The position numbers were made by a program, and so were the translations under genes. DNA of 64,000 nucleotides from Nematostella vectensis (Eukaryota; Cnidaria; Anthozoa; Actiniaria; Edwardsiidae): NCBI RefSeq assembly GCF_932526225.1, contig NC_064034.1:7798001-7862000 (forward strand). The letters are read 5' to 3'. The notes under the pieces were generated by a model, which saw only the letters and a list, made by a program, of their open reading frames with translations, searched no databases and had not been told where the DNA came from. Positions 20,301 through 29,738 of the stretch are shown in pieces (within the stretch, counting starts at the first letter, position 1; the number at the start of each line of letters is the position of its first letter).

Positions 20301-21463
20301 GATCCCTCTCCCCTGTGTGGTTTTTTGAGCGTTTTATTTAGAGGGGGGATTCTGCTTTTCTTTCCTTGTTCGATTTGAAATTTGTCAAAGAACCTGTGCT
20401 ATTATTTGGCTAAAGAGTAGTTGCTATCACCATGGTTGGATGCATATCATTATCCCTCACGATGCCTGAGTATCTTTATCTTGTTGTGTTTATTTTGCAT
20501 TTATGATTTTTTTTTTTGGGTTGTGGGTACTCCTCAAAGCCGGTGTGTTTGGGAACATATTCAGCCTTTAAAATGACCCAACGGCCCAGCTTTAACGGAA
20601 AATTGGACGTTTTTACAAAAAAAGAGTGTAATCTGTTATGATACTTACAAACTGACTAGATTAGAAAAGTTTCGGAAAGTTCCGGGCTCAATGTAGTCTA
20701 TCCCTCCATCAGATAAATCCCTAGGGAAACAAAAAGACATCGATATACTTTATGCAGTTTTGTAAAACATGGTAAAAATTTTCCCTATGCTGCAGACACT
20801 GAAAAGTCATGGTTGTTTTCGTACGTTCTATGGCCTTTTTAAATCAGGCGCATTGTGTGTCCAGGCCTGTACCCACGTACCCAGGGGGGGGTAGGGGGAC
20901 CCACAACGGCCGAAGGTCCACTTCCGGTTCTCAATAGAAGTGCATTTTGTAGACAAAATTATAAATTATTATAAATTATATATTTTCGGGGGTGGTCTGA
21001 TTTTTATCCCCTCCCCCTTCCCCCCACGATAAAATTAGGTTAACTTTTTTCGGATTCCTCCCACCCACCCCCCCCCCCCCCCTCCCGCCTCCAAAAAAAA
21101 ATCCTGGGTACGGGCTTAGTGTCAGAGGCCAGAATGACCGTGTGAAAATGTAGAAAGTGTTGTTGTTTTATCTAAAACTTTACGTTTCTACGATGCTGAA
21201 GTAAAGTCGTTTTTTATACATATCATTATTGCTAAGCCTATGGCTAGATTCTATTTGACTGCGCTACTGATTAAGCGAGCGTGGAATACTCACAAATCAC
21301 AAACTTTTCTTGGACTAGCGATACCCTGAAGCTCTTGAAGATTTCTCAGTGTATGCTTCTTGGAGCATTTCTCTTCGCATGTGCGGTTAGCAGCGTCCGA
21401 TAGCTGCTGTATACTGCTGACAAATACGACCAGGGTAAACAGTGGTCTCCATGTATTTGCCAT
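14311..21463 (-). CDS. LRR-GPCR 1: leucine-rich-repeat class A receptor, 4 exons
   Basis: Exons: 21463-21294 (signal peptide, N-cap), 20720-20649 (LRR), 17884-17813 (LRR), 15718-14311 (last LRR, hinge, 7TM). Introns between them are all phase 2, splitting a leucine codon; total 573 residues. Exon 1 starts MANTWRPLFTLVVFVSSIQQ, a signal peptide, then CEEKC. LRR exon 2 reads LDLSDGGIDYIEPGTF; exon 3 reads LSSISSGAFAGLNCLRYL. Exon 4 has the hinge with CSEC, an isolated C, then CF..GHKC and YPCWD just before TM1, and 7TM landmarks: ANLAFADF (D2.50), ERF at the DRY site, CVPI in loop 2, INPGLY for NPxxY. Layout and the loop-2 cysteine are those of the LGR (glycoprotein-hormone/relaxin receptor) group with a much shortened LRR region. 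Ligand unknown. A TATA-like box lies ~115 bases upstream, a poly-A signal ~130 downstream. Confident for exons 1-4; an extra small LRR exon inside the long introns cannot be excluded. Confidence 0.88.
18121..18200 (-). pseudogene. Degenerate duplicate of an LRR exon
   Basis: Read on the minus strand this matches the 20720-20649 LRR exon of LRR-GPCR 1 (INYIEPGTFTNFSNPLSL against IDYIEPGTFRNFSNLVSL), including the flank after the donor (TATCATAACAGATTAC). The first third of the repeat is lost, the donor reads GTTAGT instead of GTAAGT, and the only nearby AG would place a stop in the phase-2 frame. It lies in the intron between LRR exons 2 and 3. Confidence 0.75.
19835..20160. repeat. Dispersed repeat, copy 2 (intron of LRR-GPCR 1)
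   Basis: Second copy of the family at 5316-5640, sharing GGAGAGTG, the AAGTCTATTGGGGCATAATT block and the TTGGCTTCGGGGC/ACTTATAAAAAA block in the same orientation. No coding frame. Confidence 0.7.
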
Positions 21464-21572
21464 GATAAGAAGATAACAACTACTGGCTTTCTTGCACCAT
21501 ACAATGAGGAAGGAAATAAGGAAATGATGAGAAGAAAATCATGCTACGTCCTTTTATTAGCTCTAAAGAGTA

Positions 21573-21583
21573 ACTTTATATGG
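21573..21583 (-). promoter_or_regulatory. TATA-like box of LRR-GPCR 1
   Basis: Minus strand CCATATAAAGT, about 115 bases upstream of the ATG at 21463. No intervening minus-strand ATG was noticed. Inferred from motif and spacing. Confidence 0.45.
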
Positions 21584-23655
21584 TTCTTTCTAGCAACAGC
21601 ACGTATAGGTGTGGTTTCCGTGGCTTTGTTATTACTCTCACGCCTTTCTTTGAATCGTGCCCTCAACTTCCGGTTCTTCTGAGAATCAGTTATACTTCCG
21701 CTAAGAATCATTTATACTTCCGCGTGACAATTTGCAGATTAAGATTGCAAAATGAAAGGGAAATTTTGCTAAATAAACATCAAGACATCAGCTAAAAGAT
21801 TACCTTCATGTGAAGTACTCAAGAGCTTAGATCTAAAGAAGAAAGAGAATTTGATGTATCACTAAACTATTCTAGGTGTTTCACAGCATATTCCTGCCTG
21901 TGTGGCTAGATTTGGATGTAATGGCCAAATCTATGATTTCAGTTTTATCATAATAGTTATCATCACAGGAATAGTTATCGAAACAATGAATACGAGAATC
22001 TTCTATAGAAATTGTCGATTTTTGAAAGCTCTCAAATATTTTTCCTACCCATTTGCAGCTCTTTATCCTTAGTTAATATAGAAGTATGCAAAACCTTAAT
22101 CCAAATGATATAAAACTACTAAATACTCCGTTCATACCTCGCTTGTCGCTCGCTGCTTTACATGTAGAAGCTTGCAAGTCTATTCAATACAGGAAGTCAA
22201 ATGTCACGCGATAACAATATCAATTACTCTACGTTTAAGACATTTAACGAGTTAATGCACGTCTTGCAGCTTCAAGAGAGCTCTTTTGTCATGTGATTGC
22301 CCTTAGTGTGCAGGCAAACGAGACCGCCGGCCTCCCTTTCATTTTAGTGGCCAATATATAGTGTTTGTATGGAGGAAACTGTGTCTTTAGGCCCCCTTCC
22401 CTCCTCTCCCAGGAATTTCAAATTCTTTTCGTCAGGGGGGTGGGATCTTTGTGCCCTACCTTATCTACCAACTCTTTAAACATTTTGAAATATTAGTCGA
22501 TCAGGCCTAGCGACCTTGCTTATTCGACACGCTAAATAACGCTTACTGTCGATTGATTGATTACCCATTTGCAAGAAACATGAACCAGTCCAACAATTTT
22601 TAAAAATGTGTGATACTTTATTTTAGTGCTTTTTAACACTAAAAACATCACTTTAGGCAGTAGGACACGAAAAATATGGAGATGTATCTATTTTCTTTTA
22701 TGTTGTTGTTGTTTTTTGTTCAAAACTTTTGAGTGAGAGGCGGCAGCAAAACTCAAAGTAATAACCTCCGTACGGTGTGCGGTTTAATTATTTCTGATTC
22801 AAATTATTTTGCTTCTGTTTCTGCTCAGTTCAACAAAGAGTGAATCGGCCCTCTATGGTAACACCAAGTCCTTGGAGAGCACTTCGGACACCAAAAAAGC
22901 TTCCGTACTCGGCGCCTTACGCCGCTGCTAATCCGAGTTTTTGTAAGACCAATCTGGAGGGGGCGCTATACGCATTCTCTAGACTAATTCTAGAATTCTA
23001 TATCACTTACCTTTTTTGTTTGGTGAAATAATGATAAAAAAACTCTTTGAGCTGTTATTACAAAACACCCTACAAAGTTAGTGTACAATCAAAGTGTCTG
23101 CTTTTGTATTGAGGGAAAATATTTTTTACCCTATGTATTATGAAGCATTCAATATTTCAAATAACCAAATGAATGATCATGAATATGTACACAATGAAGC
23201 CTCTTCCTAATGAAAAAGAGACTTGATTTGTGCCGAACATTTATTGTTATCATATTATTGTCATCATTCACTAAAAGAAAGGACCGAAACCTTTTTCCAA
23301 GAAAAGACAACAGCAGCTATATTACATTTTATCATTATAAGAAATGCTCAAGGCTTGTGCGAGGTCCGTGTGATATAGTGCAAATATACTTTAAACTCTT
23401 GTTAATTTTTAAGGTCAAATAAAAGTGACGCATGCTATCTTAAAATTCTTTAAAAGAATCAACCGGTGTCCTGTCTCAGCCAATAGAAAGCGCTTTTGTC
23501 GTGTACTAAGCAAATAACCAATCACCTGCTTTTATCTCGAGTTCCTGTCATGGAGAACTGATAATTTTAGCGGTTTGTAACTATGGAGTGATAGTGAAAA
23601 GGGTTTCTCTCTGCAGAAAACTAAGTAACGCCGATGACCTGCTGTATGTATAAGG

Positions 23656-24004
23656 TAAGTCAAGGGGGGGCCCGGGGGGATGAATAGATTCGCGGATCGG
23701 CGGATTCAGCCCCGAAATGCTCACGGATTACGGATTTTGATGATTATTTTAGCGGATTGACGGATTTTGGAAATACAGCGGATCACGGATCTGTAAACAA
23801 TTTGATTACGGATTTCGGATTTTGACTGCTTTAAAGGTCGAATTTCCGATTTTAAATGAATTTCAATCGATGCTATTGTTTATCTGTCAAACCATAGCAT
23901 CGATTCTAAAAATATCTGCGGATCCACGGATTTGCCCCGAAAATGTTGCGGATCGGCGGATTTACATACCCCTATTCACCCCCCCCCCCCCCCCCCCCCC
24001 CCCC
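23656..24004. repeat. CGGATT-rich element bounded by G and C runs
   Basis: Left edge is a G-rich run with GGGGGGATGAATAG; right edge is CCCCTATTCA followed by ~28 C, forming inverted ends. Inside, CGGATT or near variants occurs more than ten times (GCGGATCGGCGGATT at both ends). A similar style of repeat (GGATTCCGGATTCC) lies at 51138-51320. Confidence 0.7.
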
Positions 24005-25247
24005 GTCAAGCCACGAAGGGAGCGCCTCGCTAAAATGCGATATTCTTTTTCGTTGATTCCGAAACCAGCTCGTGCCATTTTTCATAAAAGTCATTAAAGG
24101 TGTGAGGTCTCAAATCATTCTTGAGCTGCCGTAGAAATCTTGAAAGTCTGCCTTTTTTTCAGACGCTATGTCATCCAACACCACTTGACTTTAAAACTTT
24201 TCAATGGTTTATGCTACGGTTATGGCTTCACAACATCTTTTATATACATTTATCAAAAGGATTTTCATTCCAAAGATCATCAGATATTTCTATACCACAG
24301 AAGTAAATTAAAATTAACTTTATTTTTGTACTCATACATGAGAAAACACAAAGCTAGTATATGATGGTGTTTGATGGATAGGGAGAATTAAAAGCGTTAT
24401 TCTTCTTTGATAAGTTAGCCAAAATTGAAATCTCAAAATCGATTGTTTTTTTCTTCTGTTATAAATTAAAAAGCCAAGCTAACTAAAAAGTGAAATTTTG
24501 GTTTGATATTGTTGGACCTACTTTATAGTGATATAGATTCACTATTTTCGCCTAAATCAAATATCAATATAAAAATCCTGATATCCAAGTGAGATGCGAT
24601 GTTTAATCACGATTTTTAAAGACAAGCTTCATTATACAAAGCACTATCTACTGTGCAAACGTTTATTATTCCTTTGATTCATGTCAGCCAAAAACACTCC
24701 TGTTGGCGTACAATTTTGTTTCTTTATCTGATAAAAATTTGAGTTTGTGGATGCTAAAAACTAAATGTTTTTACCTCTTTATTGCCATTAGGTCAAGTCA
24801 ACAACCCTCTCAACAAGCAGTTTGTTCCGTCCCTGGTTTTCTGTATGATTCTATTGCGCTGGAAAATGAAAAACTAAAGGTGTTTCAACCCTCAGCATGA
24901 CTCAAGGAACGCTTAAATAACATGCGCAAATTAAAAAGTTTGTGCAACATAGCTTCTTAATGAACGCAGTATCCAAGAGAGATAAATGTCTTGAGTATAT
25001 ACTTGGCGGGAACGCCGCTAAAACTCGGAATAATGAGTCGATTCTCGAAACTACCAAAAAATCAAAATCTTCAAAAAGATACGAACATTATCATATTCAA
25101 AACAATGCCAGAAGCGATACCTCTTCTCGTCTCGCGCGAACATTAGGTCAATAAAGTTGGAAGTTCGATAAAATAATTACAACAAATTTTGTCTTCTTCA
25201 GTCCCCGCCATGTATTACTAAAACAATAATTATCCTCAGGCTCAGCT

Positions 25248-25312
25248 AATAGCGGTGGATAGTCCCGGAGACGCAAAGCGCCTCCGCTATTCAATTCGAC
25301 TCCGTTGAATAG
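25248..25312. repeat. Nested short palindromes
   Basis: AATAGCGG at 25248 is inverted as CCGCTATT at 25283-25290. Inside it GGAGACGC AAA GCGCCTCC can fold, and ATTCAA...TTGAAT follows directly. Looks like a hairpin-prone end of a foldback element; no partner copy seen in the window. Confidence 0.5.
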
Positions 25313-25519
25313 TTGTTAAATATTCTCTGATTAGTTTTTTTTTTAAAGATACCCTATAGCACTACCATATGAAGACAGCTTGCCCAGAGAACCCCAACGC
25401 ACGGGCTCCCAGCTAAGCTAATATATAGGTTTAGGCATTCGGAGCTTCAAACGACCAAATCTTTGCTTATTTTTAATTGAAATCTTGAAATATTATTATA
25501 TTTCTGTTTTTTTACGACA

Positions 25520-26060
25520 TCAACGATTCAGGGATCACATGACCTACATGACCAATAACAAGTTTAGTTGTCATATGATGTTTCGGCGTCAGGGTAGTTT
25601 TACTTTAGTGATGTCAACGATGGCGCCACGTGACCATCTTATTGCACCCCACTTGAAACATACATGACACCTACCAAGTTGGTTGTCATGCGATGTTTCT
25701 TGAATGAAATATAAATAGCTTTTGATTACGTCAGAATATTTTGCTTCTACCGACACCATCGATGACGTCACAATCACGTGACTCTATTGGTGCCTTGACA
25801 CATACATGACACATAACCAAATTGGGTTATGATGTTTCGTTTAGTTCTTCTTAAAGTGACGTCATCGATGACGTCACGATCACTTGACCATATTTTGGCC
25901 CCGCCCTTGACACTCACATGACACCTACCAAGTTGTTGTTATACAATGTTTATTTCACGAGATATTAATGTTTTTTTATTTTGATGACGTCACACATCTC
26001 GCTTCTAGTGACGTCATTGATGACGTCACAATCATGTTACCATACTGAGTACCCCCCTTG
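25520..26060. repeat. Diverged tandem array carrying CRE palindromes
   Basis: About four units of 105-150 bp share CATGACACCTACCAAGTTG, GTTATGATGTTTC and, in the later units, TGACGTCA pairs followed by a TCAC.TGACCAT box. Core positions: 25608, ~25750, 25856 and 26008. At 25856-25877 the core is a perfect 22-bp palindrome containing two TGACGTCA sites flanking ATCGAT. Between genes, so function is open. Confidence 0.85.
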
Positions 26061-26407
26061 ACCAACATGGGAGCTTCGCTATAATTAAGCCAGATTAATA
26101 AAAAATAACGTACCGCATGATTTGTTGCGTTTAATGCATGCTATAGGAACCCGGACGCCATGTTGTGATAGGAATCAGTGCGATCATGGGCGAGAAAATA
26201 TTTATTTCAAGATTTACGGCCAAGGTCACTCAAAATTTCGCCCTAATATGTGCCCGATCGATCTGAGAAAGTTGGAATTTTCGTTAGGTCCGGACTGTGT
26301 CAGCAAAAAAGGGAATATATCGGCATCTACAATAGTTTGTCCTCATTTTGATGCTTTGAACAAGCGAATACCTCGTGGGTACCCCATGGGTACCCCGCCA
26401 TTTAGTG

Positions 26408-26555
26408 TTCTTACATTAAGGGTTAAGTGCGTCATTACATTAAGAGTTGAAAATTTGTTACATTAAGAGTTAACTGTTTTATTACATTAAGCGGCGATTT
26501 TTGTTACATTTAGCGTTAGTGTTACATTAAGCGGCAGTTGTTACATTAAGCGGTG
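26408..26555. repeat. Irregular TTACATTAAG cluster
   Basis: TTACATTAAG or a one-base variant occurs about eight times at irregular 14-27 base spacing, usually followed by AGTT, GGTT or CGGC. It abuts the 3' side of the minus-strand Penelope-like fragment, so it may be that element's tail repeat. Confidence 0.75.
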
Positions 26556-26898
26556 ATACAAGCTCTATGTCAGAAGCGGAGTGGTTAGGTTTTATGAAGT
26601 GTTTAGCGGCGTGGGTTGGTATGGATCGAGATTGGGAGTCTACAGTTCTGCGGTGGTCATTAAAGCATTCTTTTAATTTGCGTTTAGTTTCCCCAATACA
26701 TTGACGGTTACAGCGGTTACATTGAGTCATATAAATCACGTTTTTAGTATTGCAGGTTATGTGGGAGGTTATAGGTCGTGTTTCACCTGTTGAGAAAAAT
26801 GTGTAGCTTGTCAGGCCATCGGTTCTAATATGGGTGGTCTCAACCGGCGTGAAGAAACCGTTTAGCTGTTTAGTAATCCACACCACCCTATTTACCAT
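26527..26898 (-). pseudogene. Penelope-like retroelement remnant: GIY-YIG endonuclease fragment
   Basis: 123 codons. The segment NVIYMTQCNRCNRQCIGETK, then a basic helix with FNDHRR and ...AAKHFIKPNHSASDIELV, matches the GIY-YIG endonuclease that ends the polyprotein of Penelope-like elements (VIY and CIG standing for GIY and YIG; the paired CxxC is typical). No reverse transcriptase precedes it, so the copy is truncated. The last residues are encoded by the TTACATTAAG repeats and are probably not authentic. On the other strand at 27009-27045 is CCTGAAGAAGG...CCTGCCGAAATATC, resembling Penelope terminal-repeat sequence in inverted orientation. Confidence 0.8.
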
Positions 26899-27229
26899 CT
26901 TCCATAAGTTACTCCTTACTCAATTACTATTTTTACCTTTTGTTAGTTAATCATCAATGAACTTTGTACATACACTAGCTGTAACATGCCATTGTAACTC
27001 ATTTATAACCTGAAGAAGGAAAGGTATTGGCCTGCCGAAATATCGTTCTAAAAAAAAATAAATCTGCGTTGTTGTCGACTTTTTCTTTTAAAGGTTTTAA
27101 TGTTTTGAAAATTACAAAATAATATAACAATTGTCAATTACACCCACATGTACTTTCTTCTTTTGAACAGAAATTCTGTCCAATGCTTGACTAAAGGGTG
27201 CAACTTAGTTTACATGAACATTCCACCAT

Positions 27230-27240
27230 TATAAAAAAAA
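27230..27240 (+). promoter_or_regulatory. TATA box of LRR-GPCR 2
   Basis: TATAAAAAAAA, 87 bases before the ATG at 27327. Inferred from motif and distance. Confidence 0.4.
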
Positions 27241-27326
27241 GATGCATCTTATCTTGCAGTAAGGAAGACACGTAGCAAAGCAAAGGAACAGCAGCTGGGC
27301 GTAGCACAAGATTTGAATCTTGAAAG

Positions 27327-29738
27327 ATGATCTTCCTAGATGGCCACCAGCTCGGCGCTTTCCTACTGCTGCTTTGTACTCGTGTCACGTGCTCTATCAC
27401 GTGCTTGGCCGGTAACAAGTCACACGATGACGTAATCTGCCAAGCAGATAGACTGGTGGAAATAGGCAATACTCCGAGAAATTGGTCTTCTATGTAAGTC
27501 TCAGACTTCACATTTCTTATTCTTGCTTGCCTAAATACACCAGTCTAGTTCCAGCCGTTTCTTACCCGTATTTCTGATTGGATCTTTAAGTTTTTAAGCT
27601 TGAAAACGTCGTTATTATCCATGAGTCGTATTCAATGCAAATACATGCAAATAAAAAAACGATTGTTTAATCTTATTTGCATGTATCTGTATTGAATACG
27701 GCTCATAGTTGATACGACGTTTGAACTTATCCATTAATTTGTTGGAAAGAGTTCTGACGTCAGAGAAAACCATTTCTCTTCAGCCTCTTTCGTCTCACGG
27801 CCTACCACAGGAATCCCGATAAAACAATTTGAAACATTTTTGCATTGAATACAAGAAGAGCTGGTTATTTACCCTCGCTTCTTATACCACGTGACGTTAT
27901 TTACTGAAAAATTTTATTCCTGCTCTCGATTTCTGAAAAATTGCTATACACCTCTCGCCTCCTTTTAATTTAGAAATGCCGCCCAATTTAAGCAGGCAGT
28001 CCAGTTTCCAATTGGTAGGTCCTTCACGAAGGATTGGTATCCAACCAGCCGTTACACTTCAGAGAATCATACATTAAGTATGCTAGCTGGACAAGAGGGC
28101 TAGGACGCATACATACAATGCGAGCCTCGCTTTGGGCACATTTTATGCGTTTACCAGCGAGAATCCTCTTGAGCTTAGAACAATACAATAAAAAAAACTT
28201 GGGAATTCTTTATAATCTCTATAATTCTCTATAATCTTATGTTTACCAGCTATTTATTTCAGCGACTTTCCTGGACGTCTAAGTACGTCTGTCCAGCGGA
28301 CATGCTTCATTTATGATTCCCTGTGTGTAACGGCCGGTAAGCATACAAGTAAAAAATCAAAACTGCACTATTGTATTTTTCTGTCTAGATTCTAACTTGG
28401 TGATTGATGTGTCTGATTATTAGCGATCTTCAGCTTGGTGTTTGCGAGCTCCTTGATGAACAGACCTCAGTTGCTGATCCTAGCAGCGGGTCTGCGCAAG
28501 TTCAGTTGCTATCTGATTTGTTGGCCTCGAAGGAATACAAAAACATCAGAGGAATTCTATGCACCCAAGAGTGTTCCAACTGCACCCTGTCCATAAATAC
28601 CTCGAACACTGTTACCAAAGCAGTACAAAACAATTATACTGGCTGCGTAGGGACAAAAAGCTCGCCATCAACTTTTCTAAAGATATCTTCCTTTTATGGA
28701 TACATGCCTTGTTGCCATGGAAATACAACTACGCAACGGTGTCAAGCGAGTATGATAGTAGTCAAGGAAATCAGTCGTTGCTATGACAGAGCAGCGGTTG
28801 TTATGTCAGCAGCTTATGTCATAAGCCCCCTGAGCATGTTACTAAATGGCGTGGTAGTTGCCGTCATAATTGAAAAAAAAAATCTCAGAAAAAATGTGAA
28901 TATGCTTTTAGCAGCGAATATGGCAAGTTGCGACTTCATACTGGGGGTATACATGGTGCTAATAACTCGCAACTTGCAATACTATGATTATTCAGTATTC
29001 ATCGCGGAATTTACTGGTATATGTCCGGCTTCTCTGGTGTTGTGGGTGATTGGTAACACAGGGGTGATCTTGACATCCTTGTTCATGACAGTCGAGAGGT
29101 ACATCGCAGTGGCGCACGCGTTGCATCCTCATAAAAAGATCAGCGTTCGGAAAGCTTTGCGAGGGTTAGCCGGGCAGTGGGTATTTACTTTGGTTTTAGC
29201 GGTCCTGCCTTTTCTGTCGCCGGATGGCTACTCCGTCACATACATGTGCATCCCTGTTGACCCAACATCAAAGAACAAGTTCGTGCTAGGATACAGCATC
29301 GCAATGGTCCTAGCAGGCTTTATATCTTATGTCGTCATTCTCATTCTTTATGTTCAAATCTACAGGCTTGTTAAACGCTCAGGTACTGCCGTGGGTGTTA
29401 AGCGCGAGGGGAGAATGGCAAGAAGATTGGCCCCTTTGATTGTCACAAACATGGTGTTCTTTTTTCTCCCGATTTTGGTAATTCTCATATGGATGCTGAG
29501 GTACATTTTCGGAGGGACATCTTTGACGAATGTTCTTCTCAGCCTACTCACGGGTCCAGTAACCATTATTTTGTTCGGATTGAATTCTTGTGCTAATCCG
29601 GTACTCTACGTTTTCAGAGCATCGAGATTCCAACAAGCTGTTAGAGCAAGCTCGATACTCTCGACGAGAAGAGCTGCTGTTGTTCATTTTGAAGCAAACA
29701 GATCAAAATCCGGGACTAGAACAGAAACACAGACATAA
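27327..29738 (+). CDS. LRR-GPCR 2: diverged member, LRR exons eroded
   Basis: Exon 1, 27327-27493, encodes a signal peptide (MIFLDGHQLGAFLLLLCTRV) and a short cysteine segment (CSITC), ending phase 2 at AT|GTAAGT exactly as in the paralogues. The terminal exon begins most plausibly at 28424 after TTATTAG (phase 2) and runs to the stop at 29738. It carries the hinge (CTQECSNC, CCHGN, RCYD) and seven spans with ANMASCDF (D2.50), ERY, MCIPVD in loop 2, FFFLPI in TM6 and NPVLY. A 60-base middle exon, 28263-28322, would join in phase (CAG acceptor, CT|GTGTGT donor) but its product does not look like a good LRR; a GTAAGC donor 14 bases on would break phase. With it the protein is 513 residues, without it 493. 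Poly-A signal at 30011. 7TM part certain, splicing of the ectodomain uncertain. Confidence 0.8.
27604..27722. repeat. Near-perfect ~50-bp-arm hairpin with octamer motifs
   Basis: AAACGTCGT...ATGAGTCGTATTCAATGCAAAT is followed after an ~18-base loop by its complement (TTATTTGCATG...TTGAATACGGCTCAT...ACGACGTTT). The left arm has two ATGCAAAT octamers, and the right arm holds an ATTTGCAT. Placed in intron 1 of LRR-GPCR 2. Probably a small foldback/MITE insertion. Confidence 0.85.

Larger units (their letters stand above)
21584..27226. other. Intergenic region between divergently transcribed LRR-GPCRs 1 and 2
   Basis: Holds a CGGATT-repeat element (23656-24004), nested palindromes (25248-25312), a CRE-rich tandem array (25520-26060), a TTACATTAAG cluster (26408-26555) and a Penelope-like remnant (26527-27050). 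A plus-strand donor-like TATAAG|GTAAGTC at 23646-23657 follows an unremarkable stretch. The rest shows no supported gene. Confidence 0.6.

Noticed and set aside
22805-23031. 63-codon plus-strand frame at 22840-23031
   Set aside because: No domain or splice context recognised; possibly transposon debris but unsupported.
28323-28337. GTAAGC at 28337 as the donor of the middle exon of LRR-GPCR 2
   Set aside because: A stronger consensus than GTGTGT, but it leaves phase 1 and cannot join the terminal exon in frame at any visible acceptor.
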